A DNA stretch of 64,000 bases from CAXBCP01 sp963977005. Its GTDB lineage: Bacteria > Pseudomonadota > Alphaproteobacteria > MPNO01 > UBA830. Numbering within the stretch: position 1 is the stretch's first letter; every line of letters begins with the position of its first letter. The DNA is taken from assembly GCA_963977005.1 (NCBI GenBank), contig CAXBMQ010000023.1:9560-73559 (forward strand), written 5' to 3'. Under the pieces are notes generated by a model. The model was given only the letters and a program-made list of their open reading frames with translations. It was not told where the DNA came from and made no database searches. Shown here piece by piece: positions 44,013-53,770 of the stretch. The position numbers and the translations under genes are program-made.

Positions 44013-44903
44013 TCAGTCGCCCTGAACCACAGGGTTCACCAGCTTGCCGATACCGCCGATTTCGATGGTCACCGTGTCGCCCGCCTTCAGGCGTCCGCCA
44101 TAGGGGGCACCGACGCCTGACGGCGTGCCGGTTGCGATGACATCGCCCGGGCGCAGTGTCATGCGGGCGCTGATATATTCGATCTGCTCGTTGATGTTGA
44201 AAAACAGGTATTTCGAATTCGAATCCTGTTTCAGTTCGTCATTCACCCAGAGCTTGATATCGACATCGTGCGGGTCCGGAATATCCGCGGCCGATACCAT
44301 CCATGGCCCCATCGGCCCGGAACCGTCGAAGTTCTTGTGGGCGAACCAGTGCACGTTGAACGTCCTGCCGACCGGCTTCATGTCGCGCGCCGAGAGATCG
44401 TTGAAAATCGTGTAGCCCGCGATGTATTCCAGCGCATCCGCCGCCTTCACGTTTCGTGCCGGCTTGCCGATGACGACGGCGAGTTCCGCTTCCCAGTCGA
44501 TGAAGTCCGATACGGCGGGCAGTCGGATATCCGCGCCGGGACCGATGACGCATTGCGGACCCGCCTTCAGGAAGAAATACGGGTGTGTATCTTCCTTCAC
44601 CAGCTGCTTGCCGCCGGACATTTCCTTCTGATGATCGACATAGTTGGCCGCCGCATTGTAAACCACGGGCGGGACCACAGGCGCCATCAGCTGTACATCC
44701 GCCAGCGGGCGCGATTGATGCGATGCCGCATCGTCGGCGATCTTCGCCATTTTCGCGTGATTGGCGTCCCAGTCCTGGAACATGTCCCAGGTGGAACCGT
44801 GCAGGCCGGCGGTAGCGAGATCGATTACATCGTCGCCAACAAGAATACCCGGGCGCGGCGTCCCGTCTGCCCCTGCGTAATTGAGAAGTCTGAAACCGGC
44901 CAT
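44013..44903 (-). CDS. Fumarylacetoacetate hydrolase-family protein
   Basis: This 296-residue FAH-family enzyme begins FRLLNYAGADGTPRPGILVG and has the metal-site stretch FIDWEAELAVVIGKPARNVK, FNDLSARDMK and RPGDVIATGTPSGVGAPYGG. GAGGGAG is upstream of its ATG. It is transcribed away from the UbiD gene across a 150-bp divergent region, which probably carries both promoters. It is likely a hydrolase, tautomerase or decarboxylase of oxo-acids in the same catabolic island. Confidence 0.92.
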   Translation of the reverse strand: MAGFRLLNYAGADGTPRPGILVGDDVIDLATAGLHGSTWDMFQDWDANHAKMAKIADDAASHQSRPLADVQLMAPVVPPVVYNAAANYVDHQKEMSGGKQLVKEDTHPYFFLKAGPQCVIGPGADIRLPAVSDFIDWEAELAVVIGKPARNVKAADALEYIAGYTIFNDLSARDMKPVGRTFNVHWFAHKNFDGSGPMGPWMVSAADIPDPHDVDIKLWVNDELKQDSNSKYLFFNINEQIEYISARMTLRPGDVIATGTPSGVGAPYGGRLKAGDTVTIEIGGIGKLVNPVVQGD

Positions 44904-45053
44904 TCTGAATGCTCCCTCGGTTATTGGTGGTTATCTCTGTTTTCGCCCTTAAACGGACGTATTGCAATATCCGAACCGTGCGATGCAATTGCGCCGCTTG
45001 ACCCCCGCGCGTGAAGAATCGATTGTCTCACCTTACGCAATCGGAGACAGCAC

Positions 45054-46490
45054 GTGGCAAACAAAGACCTTCGGAATTTCCTTGAAGAAATCGAGAAAAT
45101 CGGTGAGCTGAAAAACATCAGCGGCGCCGAGACGGAAGAGGATATCGGCGGCATCGTCGATATGTATATGCGCGATCTTGATAATCCGGCTGTGCTGTTT
45201 GACGACGTTCCCGGATTCCCCAAGGGTCACAGGGTGCTGGCCAACATCATCATGTCACGCCCACGCTGCGCCATCGCCCTCGGCCTGCCGCCGGAATCCA
45301 CCGAAGAAGACCTGATCAAATGGTGGCGACATTACCTTGGCGATGCGCCGAACCATGAGCCGGTCGAGGTGAATGGCGGCCCGCTGGTTGAGAATGTGAC
45401 CGAGGGCGAAGCCGTCAATATCCAGGGACTGCCGTCGCCGAAATGGCATGAACACGATGGCGGCAATTTCATCGGCACCGGCTGTATCGTGGCGATGCGC
45501 GACCCTGATACGGGCTGGGTCAATTACGGCACCTACCGCGTTCAGGCGCATGAGCCCCGTGTCGCCACCGTCATGATGTCGCCCGGCAAGCATGCCCGCC
45601 TCATCATGAAAAAATATCACGACCGCGGCGAAAAATGCCCGGTCGCCGTGGTGGCCGGCGTACACCCGGTAATGTTCATGATCGGCGGCTTCGAAGTGCC
45701 ATATGAGAAAAACGAGCTCGACGTGGTCGGCGGAATCTTCGGCGAGTCGGTCGAGGTCATCAACATGCCGAAGACCGGCCTGCCGGTACCGGCCAGCGCG
45801 GAAATCGCCTTCGAAGGCTTTATCGATGTCGATGACGAGCGCATGGAAGGCCCGCTCGGCGAGTGGACCGGCTATTATGCTGGCGGCGCCCGGCCCGAGC
45901 CGGTCATCCAGATCGAAACCCTGATGCACCGGGACAATCCCGTTATCACGGGCGCCATTCCTGCCGTACCGCCGAACGACAACACCTATTACATGGGCGC
46001 CTATCGCGCCGCCGCTGTCTGGAACCAGCTCGAAGCGGCCGGTATTCCCGGCGTCCAGGGTGTTTACGCCCATGAAGCCGGCGGCAGCCGCATGTGGCTG
46101 ACGGTATCGATCAAGGCGATGTATGGCGGCCATTCGAAACAGGCCGGCCTGATCGCCTCGCAATGCCATGCGGGCGCCTATGCCAACCGCTGGGTGATCG
46201 TGGTCGATGACGATATCGATCCGTCGAACATGAACGATGTCGTCTGGGCAATGTGCACGCGCCACGATCCGCGCGAAGGCATCGATATCATCAACGGCTG
46301 CTGGAGCACCCATCTCGACCCGATGTGCTACGACGACGATAATGACCGCCGGAATTCGCGGGTGGTCGTCGATGCCTGCCGGCCGTTCAACCGGCGCGAT
46401 TCCTTTCCCGCCGTCGCCCGATCGTCGAAGGAACTCGACGACCGTATCCGGGCGAAATACAGCGCCGACCTGCCGGAAAAATACAGATGA
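45054..46490 (+). CDS. UbiD-family prenylated-FMN-dependent decarboxylase
   Basis: This 478-residue protein starts at GTG 45054 with GGAGA upstream. It carries UbiD motifs: SRPRCAIALGLP, the active-site segment ERMEGPLGEWTGYY (Glu265 and Glu270), and HDPREGIDIINGCWSTHLDP. UbiD enzymes reversibly decarboxylate aromatic or alpha,beta-unsaturated acids with prenylated FMN. No ubiX gene is adjacent, so the cofactor must come from elsewhere. Coupling (ATGA) to an FAH-family gene and the surrounding ring-cleavage genes indicate a catabolic decarboxylase rather than ubiquinone synthesis. Confidence 0.92.
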   Translation: MANKDLRNFLEEIEKIGELKNISGAETEEDIGGIVDMYMRDLDNPAVLFDDVPGFPKGHRVLANIIMSRPRCAIALGLPPESTEEDLIKWWRHYLGDAPNHEPVEVNGGPLVENVTEGEAVNIQGLPSPKWHEHDGGNFIGTGCIVAMRDPDTGWVNYGTYRVQAHEPRVATVMMSPGKHARLIMKKYHDRGEKCPVAVVAGVHPVMFMIGGFEVPYEKNELDVVGGIFGESVEVINMPKTGLPVPASAEIAFEGFIDVDDERMEGPLGEWTGYYAGGARPEPVIQIETLMHRDNPVITGAIPAVPPNDNTYYMGAYRAAAVWNQLEAAGIPGVQGVYAHEAGGSRMWLTVSIKAMYGGHSKQAGLIASQCHAGAYANRWVIVVDDDIDPSNMNDVVWAMCTRHDPREGIDIINGCWSTHLDPMCYDDDNDRRNSRVVVDACRPFNRRDSFPAVARSSKELDDRIRAKYSADLPEKYR

Positions 46491-47257
46491 CGGACTGGGT
46501 CCGGTTCGAACGGAACGGAGAAACCGGCTTCGGCACGCTCGTCGCCGATGCCGTCGCGGTGTTCGAGGGCGACATGTTCGGTATCGCAACGCCGACCGGC
46601 GAAGCGCTAACCCTGTCGGATATCAACCTGCTGCCGCCCTGCGTACCGTCAAAGATCGTCGCATTGTGGAACAATTCGAAATCCGCGGCGGAAAAGCAGG
46701 GGCTTGAACAGCCGGAAGACCCTCTGTTTTTCCTGAAAGGCCCGAACACCTACCTGGCGCCGGGCGCTGCCATCCGCAAGCCGGAATCCTATGACGGCCG
46801 CGTAATTTACGAAGCCGAGCTTGGCATCGTGATCGGCAAAGCCTGCAAGGATGCCGATGCGGCGGCCGCCGCCGAGAGCATCTTCGGCTATACCTGTGTG
46901 AACGATGTCACCGCGCTGCAGGTGCTGGACTCGGACCCTACCTTCCCGCAATGGGCGCGCGCGAAGGGCTATGACACGTTCGGCCCGTTCGGCCCGGTGA
47001 TCGCGACCGAGATCGATCTCGCTACGGCAACGATCCGCGCAGAACTGAACGGGCGCGAACGGCAGAACTATCCGGTCAGCGACCTGTTCCTGCAGCCCAC
47101 CGACCTGGTCAGCCGCCTGTCGCACTTCATGACGTTAGAGGCCGGCGATATCGTGTCCTGCGGTACCGGCCCCGGCGCCCTGCCAATGAAACCGGGTGCG
47201 ACCATCGATGTGATTATCGACGGCATCGGCACGCTCTCGAATACCTACGAAGACTAG
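46487..47257 (+). CDS. Fumarylacetoacetate hydrolase-family protein
   Basis: This 256-residue enzyme overlaps the UbiD stop (ATGA). It has SKIVALWNNSKSAAEK, the metal-site block VIYEAELGIVIGKACK, and LEAGDIVSCGTGPGALPMKP near the C-terminus. The short form resembles HpcE/2-hydroxyhepta-2,4-diene-1,7-dioate isomerase or 2-oxo-hepta-3-ene-1,7-dioate handling enzymes. It forms an operon with ubiD and the DMT transporter 3 bp downstream. Confidence 0.92.
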   Translation: MTDWVRFERNGETGFGTLVADAVAVFEGDMFGIATPTGEALTLSDINLLPPCVPSKIVALWNNSKSAAEKQGLEQPEDPLFFLKGPNTYLAPGAAIRKPESYDGRVIYEAELGIVIGKACKDADAAAAAESIFGYTCVNDVTALQVLDSDPTFPQWARAKGYDTFGPFGPVIATEIDLATATIRAELNGRERQNYPVSDLFLQPTDLVSRLSHFMTLEAGDIVSCGTGPGALPMKPGATIDVIIDGIGTLSNTYED

Positions 47258-47260
47258 ACC

Positions 47261-48187
47261 ATGCCCCGTAACCGGCTGATCGGATTTCTCACCAGCCCCT
47301 ACGTCGTGCTGAGCTTCGCTATTCTGTGCTGGGGCGGCAATTTCGTCGCGGCCCGGCTGGCCAACGCGGATATCCCGCCGGTTGCCCTTTCCTTCTGGCG
47401 GCACACATTCGCGGCGCTGCTGGTGATACCGTTCATCCTGCCGCTGCTCCGCACCGACTGGCCGAATATCCGCGCCAATCTCGCCAATTTCGCGCTGATG
47501 GGACTGTTGCTCGCCATCGGCAATACGCTGGTCTACTTCGCCGTCCTGCATACGACCGTTATCAACGCCGCCCTCATCAATTCGGGCGTGCCGGTCGCAG
47601 CGGTCGCGTTTTCGTGGCTGATCCTGCGCGACGTGATCAACCGGTGGCAGGCGATCGGTATTCTGGTTGCGATCGCGGGCATCGTCATGGTGGTGACAAA
47701 GGCGCAGCTCGGCGTGTTGCTGAAGCTGGAATTCGGCTGGGGCGATCTGTATATGCTGCTCGCGGTCATCAGCTGGGCGCTTTACATGGTGCTGCTGAAA
47801 CGGGCCTCGATTAAAATTTCAGGATGGAGCCTGCTGACGGTTCTGTCCGCCGTCGGCGCGCTCTGGTTGGTGCCGGCCTACGCTCTTGAGATCAACTTCG
47901 GTCATACGATGGAATGGACCGGACTCACGCTTGTCAGCCTCGGCTACGTGACACTGTTCAGCACCATCATCGCCTGGGTCTGCTGGAACAGCGGCACGCT
48001 GCGCATCGGCCCCAACCGGGCATCGGCCTTCATGTGCCTGCACCCCATTTTCGGCCCCGTGCTGGGCATGATCTTTTTTGGTGAAATCCTCCGCCCCTAT
48101 CACGGGGTCGGCACGATCCTCGTGCTGGCCGGCGTGATCATGGTCTCGCGCGCCTATGCCGCTAAACCGCCGGCAAAAACCGGCTGA
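47261..48187 (+). CDS. DMT-superfamily (EamA) permease
   Basis: This 308-residue membrane protein contains the two EamA domains, ten predicted helices, for example VLSFAILCWGGNFVAARLAN in the first and TLFSTIIAWVCWNSGTLRIG with GPVLGMIFFGEILRPYH in the second. EamA proteins are usually metabolite exporters. The gene follows the FAH-family gene by 3 bp, so it is part of the ubiD operon and may export a pathway acid or protect against its accumulation (inference). Confidence 0.9.
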   Translation: MPRNRLIGFLTSPYVVLSFAILCWGGNFVAARLANADIPPVALSFWRHTFAALLVIPFILPLLRTDWPNIRANLANFALMGLLLAIGNTLVYFAVLHTTVINAALINSGVPVAAVAFSWLILRDVINRWQAIGILVAIAGIVMVVTKAQLGVLLKLEFGWGDLYMLLAVISWALYMVLLKRASIKISGWSLLTVLSAVGALWLVPAYALEINFGHTMEWTGLTLVSLGYVTLFSTIIAWVCWNSGTLRIGPNRASAFMCLHPIFGPVLGMIFFGEILRPYHGVGTILVLAGVIMVSRAYAAKPPAKTG

Positions 48188-48190
48188 CCT

Positions 48191-48565
48191 TTACGGCTGG
48201 TCGGATACGTGGGCCGAGACGATGCGCCAGCCCTCGGGCATGCGCACCCAGGTCTGGCTCTGGCGGCTGATGCCCTCCGCCGTGGGACGGGTCGATTCGG
48301 TGTTGGCGACCGCGAAATCCCGTCCGAAGGTGACGATATGGGTGTCCTTCAACGTCCGCACCCATGGCTCGATATCGCGGCTGCGGCGGAAGGCGGACAG
48401 AGCGTCATGGCTGACGACCGTGCCGTTCGGACCATAGCGCAGCGTTTTCTCGTCGTTCCAGAACAGCTCGTCGATCATGTCGACATCGTTGGCCAGCAGC
48501 GCTTTCTCATAGGCCATGAAGGCCTCCGTCACTTCGGCGACGATTTCGGGAATATTGATTTCCAT
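48191..48565 (-). CDS. AtzH/HpxZ-like (DUF3225, NTF2-fold) protein
   Basis: This 124-residue cone-shaped NTF2-like protein has EVTEAFMAYEKALLANDVDM, FWNDEKTLRYGPNGTVVSHD, and GRQSQTW-type C-terminal strands (SRQSQTWVRMPEGWRIVSAH), as in HpxZ and AtzH. These proteins accompany amidase or oxalurate and cyanurate catabolism. Here it stands alone, convergent with the DMT permease gene (3 bp apart). The only amidase in the window is about 30 kb away. Confidence 0.85.
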   Translation of the reverse strand: MEINIPEIVAEVTEAFMAYEKALLANDVDMIDELFWNDEKTLRYGPNGTVVSHDALSAFRRSRDIEPWVRTLKDTHIVTFGRDFAVANTESTRPTAEGISRQSQTWVRMPEGWRIVSAHVSDQP

Positions 48566-48647
48566 ATCTTGTCCTCTTCGCGTTTGACATCACCCCAGCG
48601 GATGATGGACACAGGGTTCACCACAATCGGTCACGGAAGAAAACCCT

Positions 48648-50462
48648 TTGGCACCTCCGCTGCTTCTCCTGCGCGATATCCACCTGACCTTCGGCGGCAC
48701 ACCGCTACTCGAAGGGGCGGAGCTGTCGGTTTCCGAAGGTGAACGGCTGTGCCTGATCGGGCGAAACGGGTCGGGCAAATCGACCCTGATGAAGATCGCG
48801 ACCGGCGAAATGGGGTTCGATGACGGCGAGCGGTTCGTGCAGCCGGGCGCGACGCTGCGCTACCTGCCGCAGGAGCCGGATTTGTCGGGCTTTGAGACCA
48901 CGCTGGACTATGTCCGGGCCGGGCTCGAAGCGGGCGACGATCCGCAGCGGGCGAACTGGCTGATCGCGCAGCTTGGCCTGACCGGGGAGGAAAACCCGGC
49001 TCATCTGTCGGGCGGCGAAGCGCGGCGGTGCGCCCTTGCCCGCGCGCTGGCACCCGAGCCCGATATCCTGCTTCTGGACGAGCCGACCAACCACCTCGAC
49101 CTGCCGGTGATCGAATGGCTCGAAAGCGAGCTGAAATCCATCCGCTCTGCGCTGGTACTGATCAGCCACGACCGGCGGTTCCTCGAAAACCTGTCGCGGG
49201 CCACGGTTTGGCTAAATCAGGGGCGTACCCACAGGCTGGAACGCGGGTTCGGCGAATTCGAACCCTGGCGCGAAACCTTCCTCGAAAACGAGGCGCTGGA
49301 ACGGCACAAGCTGAACCGCAAGATCAGCGCCGAAACCGACTGGCTTCACAAGGGCGTCACCGCCCGGCGCAAGCGCAATATGGGCCGCCTGCGGGCGCTG
49401 TACGATCTTCGCGCCAAGCGACGGAGCGACCGCGGGCCATCCGGCACCGTCAACATGATGGCAAGTGAAGCGCAAAGTTCGGGCAAGCGGGTCTGCATCG
49501 CAAAGAACATCTCCAAGGCCTATGGCGAGAACGTCATCGTCGATGATTTCTCCACCCTGATCGGCCGTGGCGACCGGATCGGCATCGTCGGGCCGAACGG
49601 GGCCGGCAAGACGACCCTGCTGAACATGCTGACCGGCGTACTCGAACCGGATGAGGGAAATATCCGCCTTGGCAAGAATCTGGAACTGGAAACCCTCGAC
49701 CAGCGCCGCGACAGCCTCGACCCGAAAGAAACGCTGTCCGATGCCCTGACCGGCGGCGGCGACAAAGTGACAATCAACGGCGAGACGCGCCATGTCATCG
49801 GCTATATGAAGGACTTCCTGTTCACGCCGGATCAGGCGCGCACGCCCGTCCACGTCCTTTCCGGCGGCGAACGGGGCCGTATCATGCTCGCCCGCGCACT
49901 TGCCAAACCGTCCAACCTGCTGGTGCTCGACGAACCGACCAACGATCTCGATATCGAAACGCTCGATCTTCTGCAGGAACTGCTCGCCGATTACGCGGGC
50001 ACCGTCATCCTCGTCAGCCATGACCGCGACTTCCTCGACCGGGTTGTCACCTCCGTCATCGCGGCGGAAGGCAATGGCAAATGGGTCGAATATGCCGGCG
50101 GCTACAGCGATATGATGACCCAGCGTGGCGGCGACCTTGGACCGCGGAAATCCGGCGGAAAAACACGGAAAAACGATGCTTCTGAGGAATCGAAAACGCC
50201 GAAGGCGAAACCTGCCGCATCGAACAAGATGACCTTCAGGGACAAGCACGCGCTGGAAACACTGCCCGCGCGGATGGAAGAGATTCAAAAGGAAATCGAT
50301 GCGCATCAGGCCACGATGGCCGATCCGGACCTGTTCAGATCGGATCCCGCCAGGTTCGATGCGACCGCGAAGGCCATGCAGGATGCCGAAACCGCCCTTG
50401 CTGCAGCCGAAGAACAATGGCTGGAACTGGAAATGAAGCGCGAAGAACTCGAATCCGGCTGA
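48648..50462 (+). CDS. ABC-F family ATPase (Uup-like)
   Basis: This soluble protein of 604 residues has two ABC domains: first IGRNGSGKSTLMKI, LSGGEARRCALARAL, LLLDEPTNHLD; second VGPNGAGKTTLLNML, LSGGERGRIMLARAL, LVLDEPTNDLD. It has the ABC-F linker between them and a C-terminal coiled-coil domain (FRDKHALETLPARMEEIQKE onward) typical of Uup. There are no membrane segments. ABC-F proteins act on ribosomes or DNA branches. The apparent start is TTG at 48648, placing MAPPLLLLRDI just before the first strand; no better ATG exists. Confidence 0.93.
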   Translation: MAPPLLLLRDIHLTFGGTPLLEGAELSVSEGERLCLIGRNGSGKSTLMKIATGEMGFDDGERFVQPGATLRYLPQEPDLSGFETTLDYVRAGLEAGDDPQRANWLIAQLGLTGEENPAHLSGGEARRCALARALAPEPDILLLDEPTNHLDLPVIEWLESELKSIRSALVLISHDRRFLENLSRATVWLNQGRTHRLERGFGEFEPWRETFLENEALERHKLNRKISAETDWLHKGVTARRKRNMGRLRALYDLRAKRRSDRGPSGTVNMMASEAQSSGKRVCIAKNISKAYGENVIVDDFSTLIGRGDRIGIVGPNGAGKTTLLNMLTGVLEPDEGNIRLGKNLELETLDQRRDSLDPKETLSDALTGGGDKVTINGETRHVIGYMKDFLFTPDQARTPVHVLSGGERGRIMLARALAKPSNLLVLDEPTNDLDIETLDLLQELLADYAGTVILVSHDRDFLDRVVTSVIAAEGNGKWVEYAGGYSDMMTQRGGDLGPRKSGGKTRKNDASEESKTPKAKPAASNKMTFRDKHALETLPARMEEIQKEIDAHQATMADPDLFRSDPARFDATAKAMQDAETALAAAEEQWLELEMKREELESG

Positions 50463-50536
50463 TTTCCGCCGCATTTTCGCCCAATTAAACCCTCCACGCC
50501 ATCGCCCGAATCACGGCAACCGCGTAGACTGGCGAT

Positions 50537-52372
50537 ATGACCTTACCGGCGACCCAAACCCTTATCGAATCTGGCGACAAGTATAGCGTCCTGAAGGATG
50601 TCTTCGGTTTCGATACCTTCCGGCCCGGCCAGGAAGAAGTTGTCGACACGCTTCTGGCGGGCGGCAATATCCTGACCGTCATGCCGACGGGATCGGGCAA
50701 ATCGCTCTGTTTCCAGATACCGTCGCTGGTCACCGGCGGTCTGACGATCGTCGTCTCGCCGCTGGTCGCCCTGATGGAAGACCAGGTCGCCGCCCTCAAA
50801 CTGGCAGGTGTTGCCGCCGATACCATCAATTCTTCGCGCTCGCGCGAAGACAACGTCGCATCGTGGCGCCGGGCGGCGGCGGGTGAGACGCGCCTTCTTT
50901 ACATGGCGCCCGAACGGCTGATGACAGAGCGCATGCTGGCCGCGCTGGCGAAGCTCGACATCCGGCTCTTCGCGGTCGACGAAGCGCATTGCATTTCGCA
51001 GTGGGGGCCCGCGTTCCGCCCCGAATACGAACAGCTGTCGCAGCTTCGCATCGCTTTTCCCGGCATACCTATTGCCGCCCTGACCGCGACCGCCGACGCG
51101 GTGACCCGCGACGACATCGTTGCCCGGCTGTTCGACGGAGACGCCAAATCGGTGGTCCTCGGCTTCGACCGCCCCAATATCAAGCTGTCGGTCGAGATGA
51201 AGCGGGAATGGAAGCGCCAGATGATCGACTTCGTCGAACGGCATCGGGGCGAAAGCGGCATCGTCTATTGCCTGTCACGGAAACGGACGGAGGAAGCGGC
51301 CCAGTATCTGCGCGACCATGGCGTCAATGCGCTTGCCTATCATGCGGGCATGGATGCCGGAATCCGTCAGTCGCACCAGAATGCGTTCATGACCGACCCG
51401 GGGGTTGTCGTCGTCGCCACCATCGCGTTTGGCATGGGGATCGACAAATCGGACGTGCGATTCGTCTTGCATGTCGATTTACCCGGCAGCGTCGAGGCGT
51501 ATTACCAGGAAATCGGCCGTGCCGGGCGCGACGGGGCGAATGCCGAGGCCCACATGATTTACGGGCTGCAGGATATCCGGATGCGGCGAATGTTCATCGA
51601 GGACGAGGAGTCAGGCGACGACCGCAAACGCCGCGAACACAAACGGCTCGATGCACTGGTCGGGTATTGCGAAGCACCCGAATGCCGCCGCCGGTCGCTG
51701 CTGGCCTATTTCGGCGAGCAGATCGAGGCCTGCGGCAATTGCGATGTCTGCATCGACCCGGTCGAAATGGCGGACGGTACCGAACTTGGCCGGAAAGTGC
51801 TCACAGCCGTCGAAGGATCGGGCCAGCTTTATGGCGGCGCCCATATCATCGATATCCTGCGCGGCATGCAGTCCGAGAAACTGCTCAAGGCCGGCCATGA
51901 CAAGCTGCCCGCCTATGGCACCGGCGCGGAGCTGCGCAAGCCGGAATGGCAGTCGATCATTCGCCAGTTGGTTGCCGCCGGTTTCCTGAAACTGGACGTA
52001 CAGGGTTATGGCGGGCTTGCGATCACGCCGAAAGGCCAGGACCTGATGCGCGGCGAGGAAAGCTTCCGGTACCGCCAGGACACGCTCAAAAAATCGCGCG
52101 CCGCGAAACGTCGGGTGCGCGATCTGGCGGCGGATGCCGACCTGCCCGAAGCGGATACCGGATTGTTGACGGCGCTGCGCGCACTGCGTCTGTCTTTTGC
52201 GAAGGAACGCGGCGTGCCCGCCTACGTCGTCTTTACCGACCGTACACTGGTCGATATGGCCCGGCGCAAACCGGCCACGATCGACGAATTCGCCGAAGTA
52301 CACGGGGTCGGCGCCGCAAAACTGCGCGATTTTGCGGAGCCGTTTCTCGCGGCGATCAACGCAAGCGAATAG
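50537..52372 (+). CDS. recQ: ATP-dependent DNA helicase RecQ
   Basis: This 611-residue superfamily-2 helicase has the Walker A GSGKS (52-56), the DEAH box at 148-151 in VDEAHCISQWG, motif VI QEIGRAGRDG, the zinc-binding cysteine cluster CEAPEC...CGNCDVC, the RQC winged helix and a C-terminal HRDC domain (RALRLSFAKERGVPAYVVFT onward). It works in recombination and restart of stalled forks. It is transcribed 74 bp after the ABC-F gene. Confidence 0.96.
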   Translation: MTLPATQTLIESGDKYSVLKDVFGFDTFRPGQEEVVDTLLAGGNILTVMPTGSGKSLCFQIPSLVTGGLTIVVSPLVALMEDQVAALKLAGVAADTINSSRSREDNVASWRRAAAGETRLLYMAPERLMTERMLAALAKLDIRLFAVDEAHCISQWGPAFRPEYEQLSQLRIAFPGIPIAALTATADAVTRDDIVARLFDGDAKSVVLGFDRPNIKLSVEMKREWKRQMIDFVERHRGESGIVYCLSRKRTEEAAQYLRDHGVNALAYHAGMDAGIRQSHQNAFMTDPGVVVVATIAFGMGIDKSDVRFVLHVDLPGSVEAYYQEIGRAGRDGANAEAHMIYGLQDIRMRRMFIEDEESGDDRKRREHKRLDALVGYCEAPECRRRSLLAYFGEQIEACGNCDVCIDPVEMADGTELGRKVLTAVEGSGQLYGGAHIIDILRGMQSEKLLKAGHDKLPAYGTGAELRKPEWQSIIRQLVAAGFLKLDVQGYGGLAITPKGQDLMRGEESFRYRQDTLKKSRAAKRRVRDLAADADLPEADTGLLTALRALRLSFAKERGVPAYVVFTDRTLVDMARRKPATIDEFAEVHGVGAAKLRDFAEPFLAAINASE

Positions 52373-52449
52373 CGACCCCGGTCTGTACGCTGCATTCGCC
52401 GGCGTGCTAAAAACCCGAATAACAGGAACGAACGAAATGGGAAACAGAG

Positions 52450-53250
52450 ATGAAGGTCAGCGTCGGGGATTTTGAAGTCAATTGCGAGGTCGAGGGTGTC
52501 GAGGATGGGCCATGGATCACGTTCAGCCATGCGCTCGGCAATAATCTGAGCCTGTGGGACGACCAGGTCGAACTGCTCAAGGACCGTTTCCGTATCCTGC
52601 GCTACGACCATCGCGGCCATGGCGGGTCCGACGCACCGCCCGGCCCCTATTCCTTCGACGATCTGATGCAGGACGCCATCGCGCTTCTCGATCATTTCGG
52701 GATCGAGAAGACCCACTGGGTCGGCCTGTCGATCGGCGGCATGCTGGGCTACGGCATGGCGCAGAACCACGGCGACCGGCTGCTGTCGCTGACCGCCTGC
52801 GATTCCCGCCCGGACGCGCCGCCGGATTACGCCGCCTATTTCCAGTACCGTATCGACACAGCACGGGAAAAAGGCATGGAGGGCGTGGTCGAGCCGACGA
52901 TCACGCGCTGGTTCACACCGGCGACCGTCGCGGCCAATCCGCCGTCGCTGGACAAGGTGCGCAATATGTTGCGGTCGACCAACCCGGTCGGCCATGAAGG
53001 CTGTTGCGAAGCATTGAAACGCCTCGCCTTCGGGCCGGGCCTCGGCAAGATCGCCGTCCCGACCCTGATTATCGGCGGAGACGAGGACAAGGGGGCACCG
53101 CCCGAGGTGCTGGCCGAAGCCGCCGCCGCGATCCCCGATTGCCGCCACGTCGTGATCGAAAAGGCGGGCCACATCGCCAATATTGAAAACCCGGCCGCGG
53201 TGAACGCCGCCCTTCTGGCGTTTATGGACGAACTGACGGTTACGGCGTAA
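52450..53250 (+). CDS. 3-oxoadipate enol-lactonase-like alpha/beta hydrolase
   Basis: This 266-residue hydrolase has the PcaD pattern: ITFSHALGNNLSLWDDQVEL, RYDHRGHGGSDAP, the nucleophile elbow GLSIGGMLGYGMAQ, and the base His in EKAGHIANIENP. It resembles 3-oxoadipate enol-lactonase, which hydrolyses the lactone in the beta-ketoadipate pathway, but no pcaB or pcaC genes are adjacent. It is followed 4 bp later by the split TPP-enzyme genes, so a carboxylic-ester or lactone substrate upstream of a 2-oxo acid decarboxylation is conceivable. Confidence 0.87.
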   Translation: MKVSVGDFEVNCEVEGVEDGPWITFSHALGNNLSLWDDQVELLKDRFRILRYDHRGHGGSDAPPGPYSFDDLMQDAIALLDHFGIEKTHWVGLSIGGMLGYGMAQNHGDRLLSLTACDSRPDAPPDYAAYFQYRIDTAREKGMEGVVEPTITRWFTPATVAANPPSLDKVRNMLRSTNPVGHEGCCEALKRLAFGPGLGKIAVPTLIIGGDEDKGAPPEVLAEAAAAIPDCRHVVIEKAGHIANIENPAAVNAALLAFMDELTVTA

Positions 53251-53254
53251 CGCA

Positions 53255-53770
53255 GTGGCGGCGCAGGAGGGGCCCCGCGGCGCAGATATTATCGACGCCC
53301 TGAAGCAGGCGGGCGTTTTTCACGTCGCCGCACTGCCGGATATCACCACCAGCGCCGGCCTGCTCTGGCCGCTGTCGAAAGATACCGACTTCACGTTCAT
53401 CCGCCTGAGCAAAGAGGATGAGGGTGTGTCGATCTGCGCGGCGCTCGGCTACTGCGAAAAACGGGCAGTGTTGCTGATGCAACAGACCGGCCTGATGGAT
53501 TCGCTGAACAATATCCGCGCCGTCGGCTGCGAGTACGGACAGCCTGTCTGCATGGTTGTCGGTCTGCTCGGCAAGGAACCCGACCGCGCACCGACGGAAT
53601 CCGCCAATATCGGTGTGCGCATCATAGAGCCGATTCTCGATGCGATGGAGATAGACCATATCCTGATCGAGGAACCGGACGATGTCGCAAAACTGCCACC
53701 GGCCATCGACCGCGCATACAAGACATCGCGCCCGATGGTGGCCCTGATCGGTCGGAGGGTCGAAACATGA
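53255..53770 (+). CDS. TPP-dependent decarboxylase, alpha (pyrimidine-binding) subunit, ComD-like
   Basis: This 171-residue protein is the N-terminal thiamine-diphosphate domain of a split decarboxylase such as sulfopyruvate or phosphonopyruvate decarboxylase. Landmarks are IIDALKQAGVFHVAALPDIT, the conserved active-site Glu region LSKEDEGVSICAALGYCEKR, and LMQQTGLMDSLNNIRAVG. It starts at GTG 53255, four bases after the preceding gene. Its stop overlaps the beta-subunit start (ATGA). Confidence 0.87.
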   Translation: MAAQEGPRGADIIDALKQAGVFHVAALPDITTSAGLLWPLSKDTDFTFIRLSKEDEGVSICAALGYCEKRAVLLMQQTGLMDSLNNIRAVGCEYGQPVCMVVGLLGKEPDRAPTESANIGVRIIEPILDAMEIDHILIEEPDDVAKLPPAIDRAYKTSRPMVALIGRRVET

